A DNA stretch of 7,148 nucleotides from an uncultured Bacteroidales bacterium (GTDB lineage Bacteria > Bacteroidota > Bacteroidia > Bacteroidales > UBA932): the NCBI GenBank assembly GCA_946415795.1, contig CAMKTW010000088.1, positions 1-7,148 on the forward strand, read 5' to 3'. The notes beneath the pieces are model-generated. The model had not been told where the DNA came from. It saw nothing but the letters and a program-made list of their open reading frames with translations, and searched no databases. This document shows positions 1-6,964 of this stretch, one piece after another; position 1 is the first letter of the stretch; each line of letters begins with the position of its first letter. A program made the translations under genes and the position numbers.

Positions 1-1087
1 CAATATACCATTTTATGTTTTGCTTGGCCTGGTCTGCGGTATGATGTCGCTCTACTTTCTCCGTACCACGCTCAGGGTGGAGGACAAACTGGGAAAGATG
101 CGCAATCCGTATCTAAAATGGATCTTCTGTGCGGTGCTGCTGGGTATTCTGATATTCATCTTCCCCCCTTTGTACGGAGAAGGATTCGACGCCCTTGCCG
201 CGATGCTTGACGGGGAACTGCCAGATTTGGTTACAGGGGCCTTGCCGGAGAGAATAATGTCAGGAAAGTGGACGCTGCTGCTGTTCTTTGCGGCGGTAAT
301 GTTCACCAAGGTCTATGCCACCGCTTTTACCAATGCTGGCGGCGGAGTCGGCGGCACCTTTGGCCCCACAATGTTCACGGGTGCCGTGACCGGCTTTGTG
401 CTGGCTAAACTGGTCGGCAATCTGGGCATTGCCCAACTCCCTATGGCCAATTTTACCCTGGTGGGCATGGCCGGCCTTATGGCGGGAGTTATGCAGGCAC
501 CCCTGACCGCAATTTTCCTGATAGCCGAGATGTCCGGCGGCTATGTGCTGATGTTTCCGCTTATGATAACGTCAGCCATCTCGTTTGCAACAATCCGTTT
601 CTTTGAACAGTACTCCATATATTCCAAGCGGATTGCCCAGCAGGGTGATCTGCTGACCCACGACAGCGACAAGGCGGTGCTCACCCTGTTGCGTACCGTG
701 GATTTCATCGAGACGGACTTCAAGCCTATCGGGCTCGACAACACCCTTGGCGACCTGGTTAAGATCATCGCCTCCAGCAACCGCAACATTGTGCCTGTGC
801 TCGACGACGACGGTCTGTTCCGCGGTCTTGTAATGATAGATGACGTCCGGCACGAGATGTTTGACAAGTCATTATATGATTCCGTCCATATCTATGACCT
901 TGTGAAAGATGCCCCCGCCATACTTTCCGTGGAAGAACGTATGGAGAGCGTGATGGATGCCTTCGAGCGTACCGGGGCGTGGAATCTCCCCGTCACAGAC
1001 TCAGAAGGGCGCTATGTAGGGTTCGTCTCCAAATCCAAAATTCTTTCGCCTTACCGCGACCAATTACATCAGGTTTCCCATGACTGA
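1..1087 (+). CDS. CLC-family chloride channel/transporter with C-terminal tandem CBS domains (5' partial)
   Basis: The reading frame is open from base 2, so the gene enters from the left and its N-terminal helices, including the selectivity and gating-glutamate regions, are not visible; a TTG at base 20 is not a real start. The 361 visible residues (counted from base 2) begin in a membrane helix typical of the middle of CLC proteins. They contain the helix-N signature GGTFGP (about residues 116-121), the APLTAIFLIAEMSGGY stretch (about 166-181) matching the later conserved CLC helices, and a SIY tyrosine (about 207) at the place of the ion-coordinating tyrosine of E. coli ClcA. Two CBS domains follow (about 230-286 and 294-352), which in this family sit in the cytoplasm and can bind adenine nucleotides. 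The protein should move chloride, or exchange it for protons, across the inner membrane; which of the two cannot be told because the proton glutamate lies upstream. Its last 8 bases overlap the start of tex. Confidence 0.93.
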   Translation, partial: NIPFYVLLGLVCGMMSLYFLRTTLRVEDKLGKMRNPYLKWIFCAVLLGILIFIFPPLYGEGFDALAAMLDGELPDLVTGALPERIMSGKWTLLLFFAAVMFTKVYATAFTNAGGGVGGTFGPTMFTGAVTGFVLAKLVGNLGIAQLPMANFTLVGMAGLMAGVMQAPLTAIFLIAEMSGGYVLMFPLMITSAISFATIRFFEQYSIYSKRIAQQGDLLTHDSDKAVLTLLRTVDFIETDFKPIGLDNTLGDLVKIIASSNRNIVPVLDDDGLFRGLVMIDDVRHEMFDKSLYDSVHIYDLVKDAPAILSVEERMESVMDAFERTGAWNLPVTDSEGRYVGFVSKSKILSPYRDQLHQVSHD

Positions 1088-3224
1088 CCTATATATCAAG
1101 CACATCAGCGCGCAGCTGGAAATAAACCAGTGGCAGGCGCTTCACTGCGTGGAACTTCTGGAGGAGGGGGCGACCATCCCCTTCATAAGCCGCTACCGCA
1201 AGGAACGCACCGGCGGCCTGGACGAGGTCCAGGTGGGGCAGATCAAGCACTACTTCCAGTATTTCAACGACCTTGACAGGCGCAAGGCGGCGATTTTAAA
1301 ATCTATAGAGGAGCAGGGCGCCCTTACCGACGACCTTCGTGGCAGGATCGAGGCCGAGGTGGATTCTACCTCTCTGGAGGATACCTACCTGCCGTACCGC
1401 CCCAGGAAACGCACTCGCGCTTCCGTGGCGAAAGAGCGTGGCCTGGAGCCGCTCGCCGATGCCTTTATGTCGCTCAAGACGACTGCCCCCCGCGAACTGG
1501 CGCGCAAATTCATAAATGCGGATGTGCCCGACACAGATGCGGCCATTGCCGGGGCGGGCGACATCATAGCCGAGCGTGTCAGCGAGAATGTTGAGGTGCG
1601 CAGTATGCTCCGCTCCAGCTATCTCAAATGGGGAACGCTGGTCTCAAGGCAGTCGCGAGAAGGGGCTCAGAAGAGCGAGGAGAGTGACAACTACCGCAGT
1701 TGGTTTGACCATCGCGAACCGATATCCAGGATTGCCCCTCACCGCCTGCTTGCCATCCTCAGGGGGGCATCGGAGGGAATGCTGTCTGTCAAGGTGGATG
1801 TTGATGCCGACCGCAACCTTGAGCGCATATCCAGGATTGTGCTCGGCGGCGGCAGAGTGGCCTCGCGTGAGCTTTACAATATACTCTGCGATGCAATGTC
1901 AGACAGTTTCAAGCGTCTTCTGCACCCCTCCATAGAGAACGAGGTGCTCAAGATTGCCAAGGAGAAGGCAGACAAGAGTTCTATCAAGGTTTTCGGGGAG
2001 AATCTGCGGCAACTGCTGCTGGCTCCGCCTGTAGGGCAGAAGCGGGTGATGGCCATAGACCCCGGCTTCCGTACCGGATGCAAGGTGGTATGCCTTGACG
2101 CGCAGGGCAATCTGCTGCACAACGACACAATATACCCGCATCCCCCGGTTAACGAGCGTATCTCCGCTATGAATAAGATAACCGGTATGGTGGAGAAATA
2201 TGCCGTAGAGGTGATTGCCATCGGTAACGGCACGGCCGGACGCGAAACGGAGAGTTTCATAAACAAACTGGCTCTGCCTGAGCACATACGTGTCTATATG
2301 GTGAGCGAAGACGGAGCATCAGTTTATTCGGCATCAGAAATCGCCCGTGAGGAGTTTCCAGACTATGACGTTACGGTGCGCGGCGCGGTATCGATCGGCC
2401 GCCGGCTGCTGGATCCCCTTTCTGAACTGGTGAAGATAGACCCGAAATCGATAGGAGTAGGCCAGTATCAGCACGATGTGGATCAGGCTCTGCTTAAGGA
2501 GGAGCTGGATAACACCGTTGAGAGTTGCGTCAACTCCGTCGGCGTGAATCTCAATACCGCCAGTGTATATCTCCTGCAGTATGTATCTGGAATAGGCGCG
2601 GCCATTGCGGGCAATATTGTGGAATACCGGACCGCCAACGGCGATTTTGCTTCCCGCAGCGATTTGCTGCAGGTGAAGCGTCTCGGCGCCAGGGCCTATG
2701 AGCAGTGCGCCGGTTTTATGAGGATCCCCTCTGCCTCCAATCCGCTGGACAACTCTGCCGTGCATCCGGAGCGCTATCCTCTGGTAGAGAAGATGGCGGC
2801 CGATATGGATGTGAGCGTAGGTGATCTGGTTGGCAACGGCGACCTGTGTGATAAGATAAATATTGATGCCTACGTCGGGGATGACGTGGGCCTGCCCACG
2901 CTGCAGGATATAATTGCCGAGCTCAAGAAACCAGGACGAGATCCCCGCGGTGAGGCCTCTCAATTCTCTTTCAGCGACAGTGTCCGCACTATCGACGATG
3001 TCCAGGTGGGGATGGTACTCCCAGGTATCGTCACTAACATCACCGATTTCGGCGCCTTTGTGGATATCGGCATCAAGCAGAGCGGTCTGCTCCACGTCTC
3101 CCGTATGCCGCGGGACGGTCGCGGACGCCCGGCACTCAGGATACAGCAGCAGATAGAGGTAAAGGTGGTCAGTGTGGATACTGTCCGCGGCCGGATCGGG
3201 CTCGCTTTGAATATTGTACAATAA
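1080..3224 (+). CDS. tex: Tex-family RNA-binding transcription accessory protein with S1 domain
   Basis: This 714-residue cytoplasmic protein has the full Tex architecture and about the usual length. The N-terminal helical part carries the family stretch ATIPFISRYRKERTGGLDEV (residues 31-50). An RNase H-like (YqgF-type) domain runs from about 322 to 450, with AIDPGFRTG (325-333), IGNGTAGRET (381-390) and GASVYSASE (412-420). The conserved block KIDPKSIGVGQYQHDVDQ (452-469) follows, then helix-hairpin-helix segments (about 490-550, with SGIGAAIAGNIVEYR), and an S1 RNA-binding domain (about 640-712, with GIVTNITDFGAFVDIG). Tex homologues bind nucleic acid and have been linked to transcription and RNA metabolism; the exact activity is unsettled and the RNase H-like domain is usually thought to be catalytically inactive. 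The ATG at 1080 is chosen because it gives the standard N-terminus directly; it lies inside the end of the CLC gene (8-base overlap), which suggests translational coupling. Confidence 0.96.
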   Translation: MTDLYIKHISAQLEINQWQALHCVELLEEGATIPFISRYRKERTGGLDEVQVGQIKHYFQYFNDLDRRKAAILKSIEEQGALTDDLRGRIEAEVDSTSLEDTYLPYRPRKRTRASVAKERGLEPLADAFMSLKTTAPRELARKFINADVPDTDAAIAGAGDIIAERVSENVEVRSMLRSSYLKWGTLVSRQSREGAQKSEESDNYRSWFDHREPISRIAPHRLLAILRGASEGMLSVKVDVDADRNLERISRIVLGGGRVASRELYNILCDAMSDSFKRLLHPSIENEVLKIAKEKADKSSIKVFGENLRQLLLAPPVGQKRVMAIDPGFRTGCKVVCLDAQGNLLHNDTIYPHPPVNERISAMNKITGMVEKYAVEVIAIGNGTAGRETESFINKLALPEHIRVYMVSEDGASVYSASEIAREEFPDYDVTVRGAVSIGRRLLDPLSELVKIDPKSIGVGQYQHDVDQALLKEELDNTVESCVNSVGVNLNTASVYLLQYVSGIGAAIAGNIVEYRTANGDFASRSDLLQVKRLGARAYEQCAGFMRIPSASNPLDNSAVHPERYPLVEKMAADMDVSVGDLVGNGDLCDKINIDAYVGDDVGLPTLQDIIAELKKPGRDPRGEASQFSFSDSVRTIDDVQVGMVLPGIVTNITDFGAFVDIGIKQSGLLHVSRMPRDGRGRPALRIQQQIEVKVVSVDTVRGRIGLALNIVQ

Positions 3225-3237
3225 TTGCATATCTTTG
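3206..3237 (+). promoter_or_regulatory. Bacteroidota-type promoter for the glycosyltransferase operon
   Basis: TTTG at 3206-3209 and TATCTTTG at 3230-3237, separated by 20 bases, match the -33 (TTTG) and -7 (TAnnTTTG) elements described for Bacteroides primary-sigma promoters. The -33 element lies in the last codons of tex and the -7 element in the 19-base gap after its stop codon. Only six bases separate the -7 element from the ATG at 3244, so transcription would begin at or within a base or two of the start codon. The match and spacing are seen in the sequence; promoter activity is inferred. Confidence 0.7.
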
Positions 3238-3243
3238 TCAGAT

Positions 3244-3972
3244 ATGAGTGCAGAGTCCAAGTTAGTCATCATTCCTACTTACAACGAGAAGGAAAACATT
3301 GAGAAGATTATCCGCAAGGTCCGCAGCCTGGAGGGCGATTTTCACGTGCTTGTGATTGACGACGGCTCCCCCGACGGCACGGCGTCTATAGTCAAGTCGC
3401 TGATGGGCGAGTTTGAGGGCTCATTGTTCATCCTGGAGCGCAAGGGTAAACTCGGGCTCGGAACCGCTTACCTTACAGGATTCCGGTGGGCCCTGGAGCG
3501 CGGTTACGACTACATAACAGAGATGGATGCCGATTTCTCACACAACCCGGATGACCTTATCCGCCTTATCGCGGCCTGCCGTGAGGGCGGTGACGTGGCC
3601 ATAGGATCGCGTTACTGCAAGGGTATCAGCGTGGTCAACTGGCCGATCGGGCGGGTGCTGATGTCCTATTTCGCATCCAAATATGTCCGCTGTATCCTTG
3701 GCATCCATATTTATGATACTACCGCCGGCTTTGTGTGCTACCGCCGCAAGGTGCTTGAAACCATTGACTTTGACAAGGTGAAGATGAAGGGCTACGGCTT
3801 CCAGATCGAGATGAAGTACACCGCATACAAGTTCGGTTTTAAGATAGTCGAGGTTCCGGTGATATTCGTGGACCGTACAGAAGGGGTCTCCAAGATGAGC
3901 AGCAGCATATTCGGCGAGGCTTTCTGGGGCGTGATGGATCTCAGGATGCGTAAATTAAAACCCCGGGCCTGA
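3244..3972 (+). CDS. Family 2 glycosyltransferase, DPM1-like polyprenol-phosphate mannosyltransferase
   Basis: This 242-residue protein is a single GT-A catalytic domain of the dolichol/polyprenol-phosphate mannose synthase type. It probably moves a sugar, likely mannose from GDP-mannose, to a polyprenol phosphate at the cytoplasmic face of the membrane; the donor is not proven by sequence. Visible motifs are IPTYNEKENI (residues 10-19), DDGSPDGT (39-46, nucleotide binding), DADFSH (95-100, metal-binding DxD-like), GSRY (121-124), TTAGF (159-163), GYGFQIEM (183-190) and a DRxxGxSKMS stretch (210-219). There is no C-terminal membrane domain, so it resembles the soluble form and would associate with the membrane peripherally. 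The ATG at 3244 is preferred over a TTG at 3214: the TTG overlaps tex, lies upstream of the -7 promoter element, and adds ten residues not typical of the family. The dihydroorotase gene starts one base after its stop. Confidence 0.93.
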   Translation: MSAESKLVIIPTYNEKENIEKIIRKVRSLEGDFHVLVIDDGSPDGTASIVKSLMGEFEGSLFILERKGKLGLGTAYLTGFRWALERGYDYITEMDADFSHNPDDLIRLIAACREGGDVAIGSRYCKGISVVNWPIGRVLMSYFASKYVRCILGIHIYDTTAGFVCYRRKVLETIDFDKVKMKGYGFQIEMKYTAYKFGFKIVEVPVIFVDRTEGVSKMSSSIFGEAFWGVMDLRMRKLKPRA

Positions 3973-3973
3973 T

Positions 3974-5320
3974 ATGGGACAGTATCTGCTTAAGAATGCT
4001 GTCATCGTAGGCGAAGGTCTCTCCTTTAACGGGGGGATTTTTGTTAGAGACGGCATAATAGCAGATGTGTTTGATTATTCTCTGGAGGACGACCTCTCCC
4101 GCCAGGGGTCTGTTTCAGGTGCAGAAGTGATAGATCTTGGCGGTTGCTACGTCGCCCCCGGCGTTATTGACACCCACGTACATTTCCGTGAACCCGGCGC
4201 GATAAGGAAGGGTTGCATCGCCAGCGAAAGCGCTGCAGCGGTTGTGGGGGGCGTGACATCATATCTGGATATGCCCAACAACAATCCACCGGCAATATCG
4301 GTGGATGCCTTGTCTGCAAAGTTTGAAACAGCCGCCCGCGATTCCCTGGCAAACTACGGTTTTTACCTGGGTGCAACCGACAGTAATCTAAAGGAGGTGG
4401 AGGCAGCCGGCAGCGCCGGGGCGTGTGCCGTGAAACTTTTTATGGGGTTATCTACCGGCAATCTGCTCTTAAGCGATCCGGACGCTATGAGGAGGCTGTT
4501 TGAACGCTCGCCCCTTATGATTGCCGTCCACGCGGAGGATAATGAAATAATTGCTTCCAACCTGGAGCGGTATAAAGCCCTCTATGGCGATGACATACCT
4601 TTCTCTGCCCATCCCGGAATACGCAGCGCCGCCGCCTGTATGGCCGCCACCCGCAAGGCTGTGGAGCTGGCTCTGGAGACCGGTGCAAGGCTGCATATAA
4701 TGCACGTCTCAACCGCTCAGGAGGTGGACTATCTCTCAGAGATTATGCGCCATTCAGACCGCATTACAGCAGAGACGTGCGTGCAATACCTCTGGTTCTG
4801 CGATGATGATTATGCGCAGTACGGCTCTCAGATCAAGTGTAATCCGGCCATTAAGAGCGCTTCAGACAGAGCGGCGTTGCTGGAGGCAGTGCGCTCGGGT
4901 GCGTTGCAGGCCATATCTACAGACCACGCGCCGCATCTGCCTGAGGATAAGGCCGGCGGCTATCTCAAGGCTGCCAGCGGTATCCCGCTCGTACAGTATT
5001 CCCTCCTGATGATGTTAGAACTAGTGAAGGGTGGCCTGATGCCCCTGCCGACTGTCATAGAGAGGATGTGCCACGCTCCGGCGCGCCTGTTCGGCATAGA
5101 GCGGCGCGGTTATATCCGCAAGGGATATTTCGCCGACCTGGTGGTGTTCGATATGGACCGGCCATCGGATATGGCACCGATGTCGCGTTGCGGCTGGAGT
5201 CCTCTGACAGGCTTCTCATCAACAATAGAATATACTTTCGTAAACGGTGCCCTCGCCGCCCGCCGTGGGACTTTGGCAGAAGGTGCGCCGGCCGGTATGA
5301 AACTAAGTTTTACAAGATAA
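3974..5320 (+). CDS. pyrC: Dihydroorotase (amidohydrolase superfamily)
   Basis: This 448-residue cytoplasmic enzyme should close carbamoyl-aspartate to dihydroorotate, the third step of de novo pyrimidine synthesis. The family's metal and substrate ligands are visible: DTHVHFREPG (66-75, metal histidines 68 and 70, substrate Arg72), Lys154 in AVKLFMGLSTGN (candidate carboxylated, metal-bridging lysine), His186 in HAEDN, His244 in HIMHVSTA, Asn290 in IKCNP, and catalytic Asp317 in STDHAPH. The C-terminal segment ending in VNGALA is the usual beta-sandwich return. No catalytic residue appears to be missing. Length fits the roughly 430-450 residue long-form dihydroorotases of Bacteroidota rather than the shorter E. 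coli PyrC. Related hydantoinases and allantoinases share the fold, but the FREPG and STDHAPH motifs favour dihydroorotase. It sits one base after the glycosyltransferase stop codon and four bases before the GH32 gene, so all three are probably co-transcribed. Confidence 0.93.
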   Translation: MGQYLLKNAVIVGEGLSFNGGIFVRDGIIADVFDYSLEDDLSRQGSVSGAEVIDLGGCYVAPGVIDTHVHFREPGAIRKGCIASESAAAVVGGVTSYLDMPNNNPPAISVDALSAKFETAARDSLANYGFYLGATDSNLKEVEAAGSAGACAVKLFMGLSTGNLLLSDPDAMRRLFERSPLMIAVHAEDNEIIASNLERYKALYGDDIPFSAHPGIRSAAACMAATRKAVELALETGARLHIMHVSTAQEVDYLSEIMRHSDRITAETCVQYLWFCDDDYAQYGSQIKCNPAIKSASDRAALLEAVRSGALQAISTDHAPHLPEDKAGGYLKAASGIPLVQYSLLMMLELVKGGLMPLPTVIERMCHAPARLFGIERRGYIRKGYFADLVVFDMDRPSDMAPMSRCGWSPLTGFSSTIEYTFVNGALAARRGTLAEGAPAGMKLSFTR

Positions 5321-5324
5321 GATT

Positions 5325-6962
5325 ATGAAAAAGACCTTTATCGCACTCCTTTGCCTTTTTGTCTGTGGCAGCGCGCTGATGGCGCAGTCCCAACGTGTTT
5401 TAAAAGTTGACAAACGTTACCTTAACATTCCTGTATTTGACGACAGGGAGAGTCAGGTGCTTACATTTACCGCAAAAGGGGTGGAGCCGCTGGATGCAGA
5501 CGTATGCATTGCGCAAGGAGAGCCTCAGTATTGGGTATATAAGGATATGACTCCGTATATGGGCAAGACGGTGACTCTTACCTATAATGGCGAGGCCGCT
5601 GATCTGGATAAGCTCTTTATGGCCGACACCATCGTGGGGCAGAGCCTCCTTTACAAGGAGCCTTATCGTCCCCAGTTCCATTTCACCACCCGTCGCGGCT
5701 GGACTAACGACCCCAACGGAATGGTGTATTTCGATGGCGAGTATCACCTTTATTATCAGCATAATCCATATAAAAGGCATTGGGGCAATATGCACTGGGG
5801 CCACGCCGTGAGCCGCGACCTGGTTCACTGGGAAGAGCTTGGCGACGTGCTGTTCCCCGACGAGATGGGTACTATGTTCTCCGGTTCAGGCATCGTGGAT
5901 GAGAATAATACCGGCGGTTTCGCGACCAGGAAGAATCCGCCCCTCGTGTTTGCGTACACTACCCACGGTGAGTGGCAGAAACAGAATATCGCCTATAGCA
6001 CAGACCGCGGCCGTACGCTCGTCAAATACAAGGGCAATCCGGTGGTGGATTCGCACGAGGCGGCAGGTTCCCACGAGACCCGCGACCCGCGCCTTCTCTG
6101 GTACGGGGGCAAGGACGGCCACTGGGTAATGGTGCTCTTTGAGAAAGACGGCAACTCTTTCTATACCTCCGACGACCTCAAGACCTGGACCCTCCAGAGT
6201 CACCTGCCCGGCTTTGACGAATGCCCCGACCTCTTCTGCCTGCCGGTTGACGGTGACAAGAACAATATGAAGTGGGTCACCCTGGGCGCTGCCGGTTTGT
6301 ATATGGTAGGTGATTTTGACGGCAAGACATTTACTCCCATTTCTGGCAGGCACCAGTATACCACCGGCGCTTTTTATGCCGCCCAGACATTCACCAACAC
6401 TCCCGACGGCCGTTGCATCCAGATTGGCTGGGGCCGTATTTCCCACCCCGGAATGCCTTTCAACAGCCAGATGCAGCTCCCTACAGAACTGACCCTGCGC
6501 ACCACCCGCGACGGTATCCGCCTGGCCAGCAACCCCGTCCTGGAAGTGTACACTTTGCTGGACAGAAAGTTTACCGCCGACAAGGCATTGAGCGTGGAGG
6601 AGGCTAATAAAGCCCTTGCCCAGTTTACAGATCCCGGCCAGGGCCTTCATGTCAAAGCGACTGTGAAGCTGGATGCGGCCTGCTATACTGCCCTGAAAAT
6701 GAATGGCAAATCTTTTATAGAGTATAATCCCAGCTTTGGGCTGTTCAACAACCAGTTTTATTCTACAGAAGATATCTACGGCCTCGAATTTCCCATCGAG
6801 GTGTTCATAGACCGAACCGGAGTCGAGGTGTTCATAGACAACGGTCTCTTCAGCTGGTCGGCACAGCTTTGCTGCAGCAGTGAAAGCCGCCTGTTTGAGT
6901 TCGAGGGGTGGGCCGTCACTCTCAACAATCTGGTAATCGACACAGTGAACAGTATCTGGTAG
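5325..6962 (+). CDS. Secreted GH32 fructan hydrolase (levanase/inulinase/invertase type)
   Basis: This 545-residue protein starts with a signal peptide (charged MKK, a hydrophobic core, likely signal peptidase I cleavage after ALMA at residue 20). Cys14 is not in a convincing lipobox, so it is probably periplasmic or released rather than a lipoprotein. Residues about 24-110 form an N-terminal beta-rich region resembling the DUF4980 domain of Bacteroides GH32 proteins (recalled, not searched). The five-bladed propeller domain (about 115-390) has all three catalytic motifs: WTNDPNG (126-132, nucleophile Asp129), RDP (253-255, transition-state stabiliser Asp254) and ECPD (299-302, acid/base Glu299). 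The C-terminal beta sandwich (about 400-545) has the usual VEVFIDNG element (500-507). It should release fructose from beta-fructans or sucrose; linkage preference and exo/endo mode cannot be read from the sequence. It lies four bases after the dihydroorotase gene, with no obvious promoter of its own and no susC/susD partner in view. Confidence 0.95.
   Translation: MKKTFIALLCLFVCGSALMAQSQRVLKVDKRYLNIPVFDDRESQVLTFTAKGVEPLDADVCIAQGEPQYWVYKDMTPYMGKTVTLTYNGEAADLDKLFMADTIVGQSLLYKEPYRPQFHFTTRRGWTNDPNGMVYFDGEYHLYYQHNPYKRHWGNMHWGHAVSRDLVHWEELGDVLFPDEMGTMFSGSGIVDENNTGGFATRKNPPLVFAYTTHGEWQKQNIAYSTDRGRTLVKYKGNPVVDSHEAAGSHETRDPRLLWYGGKDGHWVMVLFEKDGNSFYTSDDLKTWTLQSHLPGFDECPDLFCLPVDGDKNNMKWVTLGAAGLYMVGDFDGKTFTPISGRHQYTTGAFYAAQTFTNTPDGRCIQIGWGRISHPGMPFNSQMQLPTELTLRTTRDGIRLASNPVLEVYTLLDRKFTADKALSVEEANKALAQFTDPGQGLHVKATVKLDAACYTALKMNGKSFIEYNPSFGLFNNQFYSTEDIYGLEFPIEVFIDRTGVEVFIDNGLFSWSAQLCCSSESRLFEFEGWAVTLNNLVIDTVNSIW
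6796..6839 (+). repeat. 17-base direct repeat within the GH32 gene
   Basis: The 17-base unit TCGAGGTGTTCATAGAC occurs at 6796-6812 and again at 6823-6839, an in-frame offset of 27 bases (nine codons). The two copies encode EVFID twice (residues 492-496 and 501-505), on adjacent strands of the C-terminal beta sandwich. GH32 proteins normally show two similar strand motifs here, so the protein repeat is expected; base-level identity over all 17 positions is stronger than that requires. Confidence 0.8.
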
Positions 6963-6964
6963 CT

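Noticed and set aside
20..22. TTG at base 20 as the start of the CLC protein
   Set aside because: The frame stays open to the window edge and the codons before it (NIPFYV) continue a typical CLC membrane helix, so the gene is cut by the window.
1722..1839. 13-base repeat ATATCCAGGATTG at 1722-1734 and 1827-1839 in tex
   Set aside because: Both copies encode an ISRI stretch in the same protein with shared codon choice; short and explainable without any element.
3214..3243. TTG start extending the glycosyltransferase by ten residues
   Set aside because: It would overlap tex, begin upstream of the -7 promoter element, and add residues before the normal family N-terminus; the ATG at 3244 is better supported.
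2334..3272. 312-codon open frame on the minus strand opposite tex
   Set aside because: It is fully antisense to the conserved C-terminal half of Tex and the promoter region; no family motifs are seen in its translation.
5233..5240. TACTTTCG as a possible -7 element for a separate GH32 promoter
   Set aside because: It misses the TAnnTTTG consensus at one of the key bases, I see no well-spaced TTTG upstream, and it lies about 85 bases inside the dihydroorotase gene; too weak to annotate.
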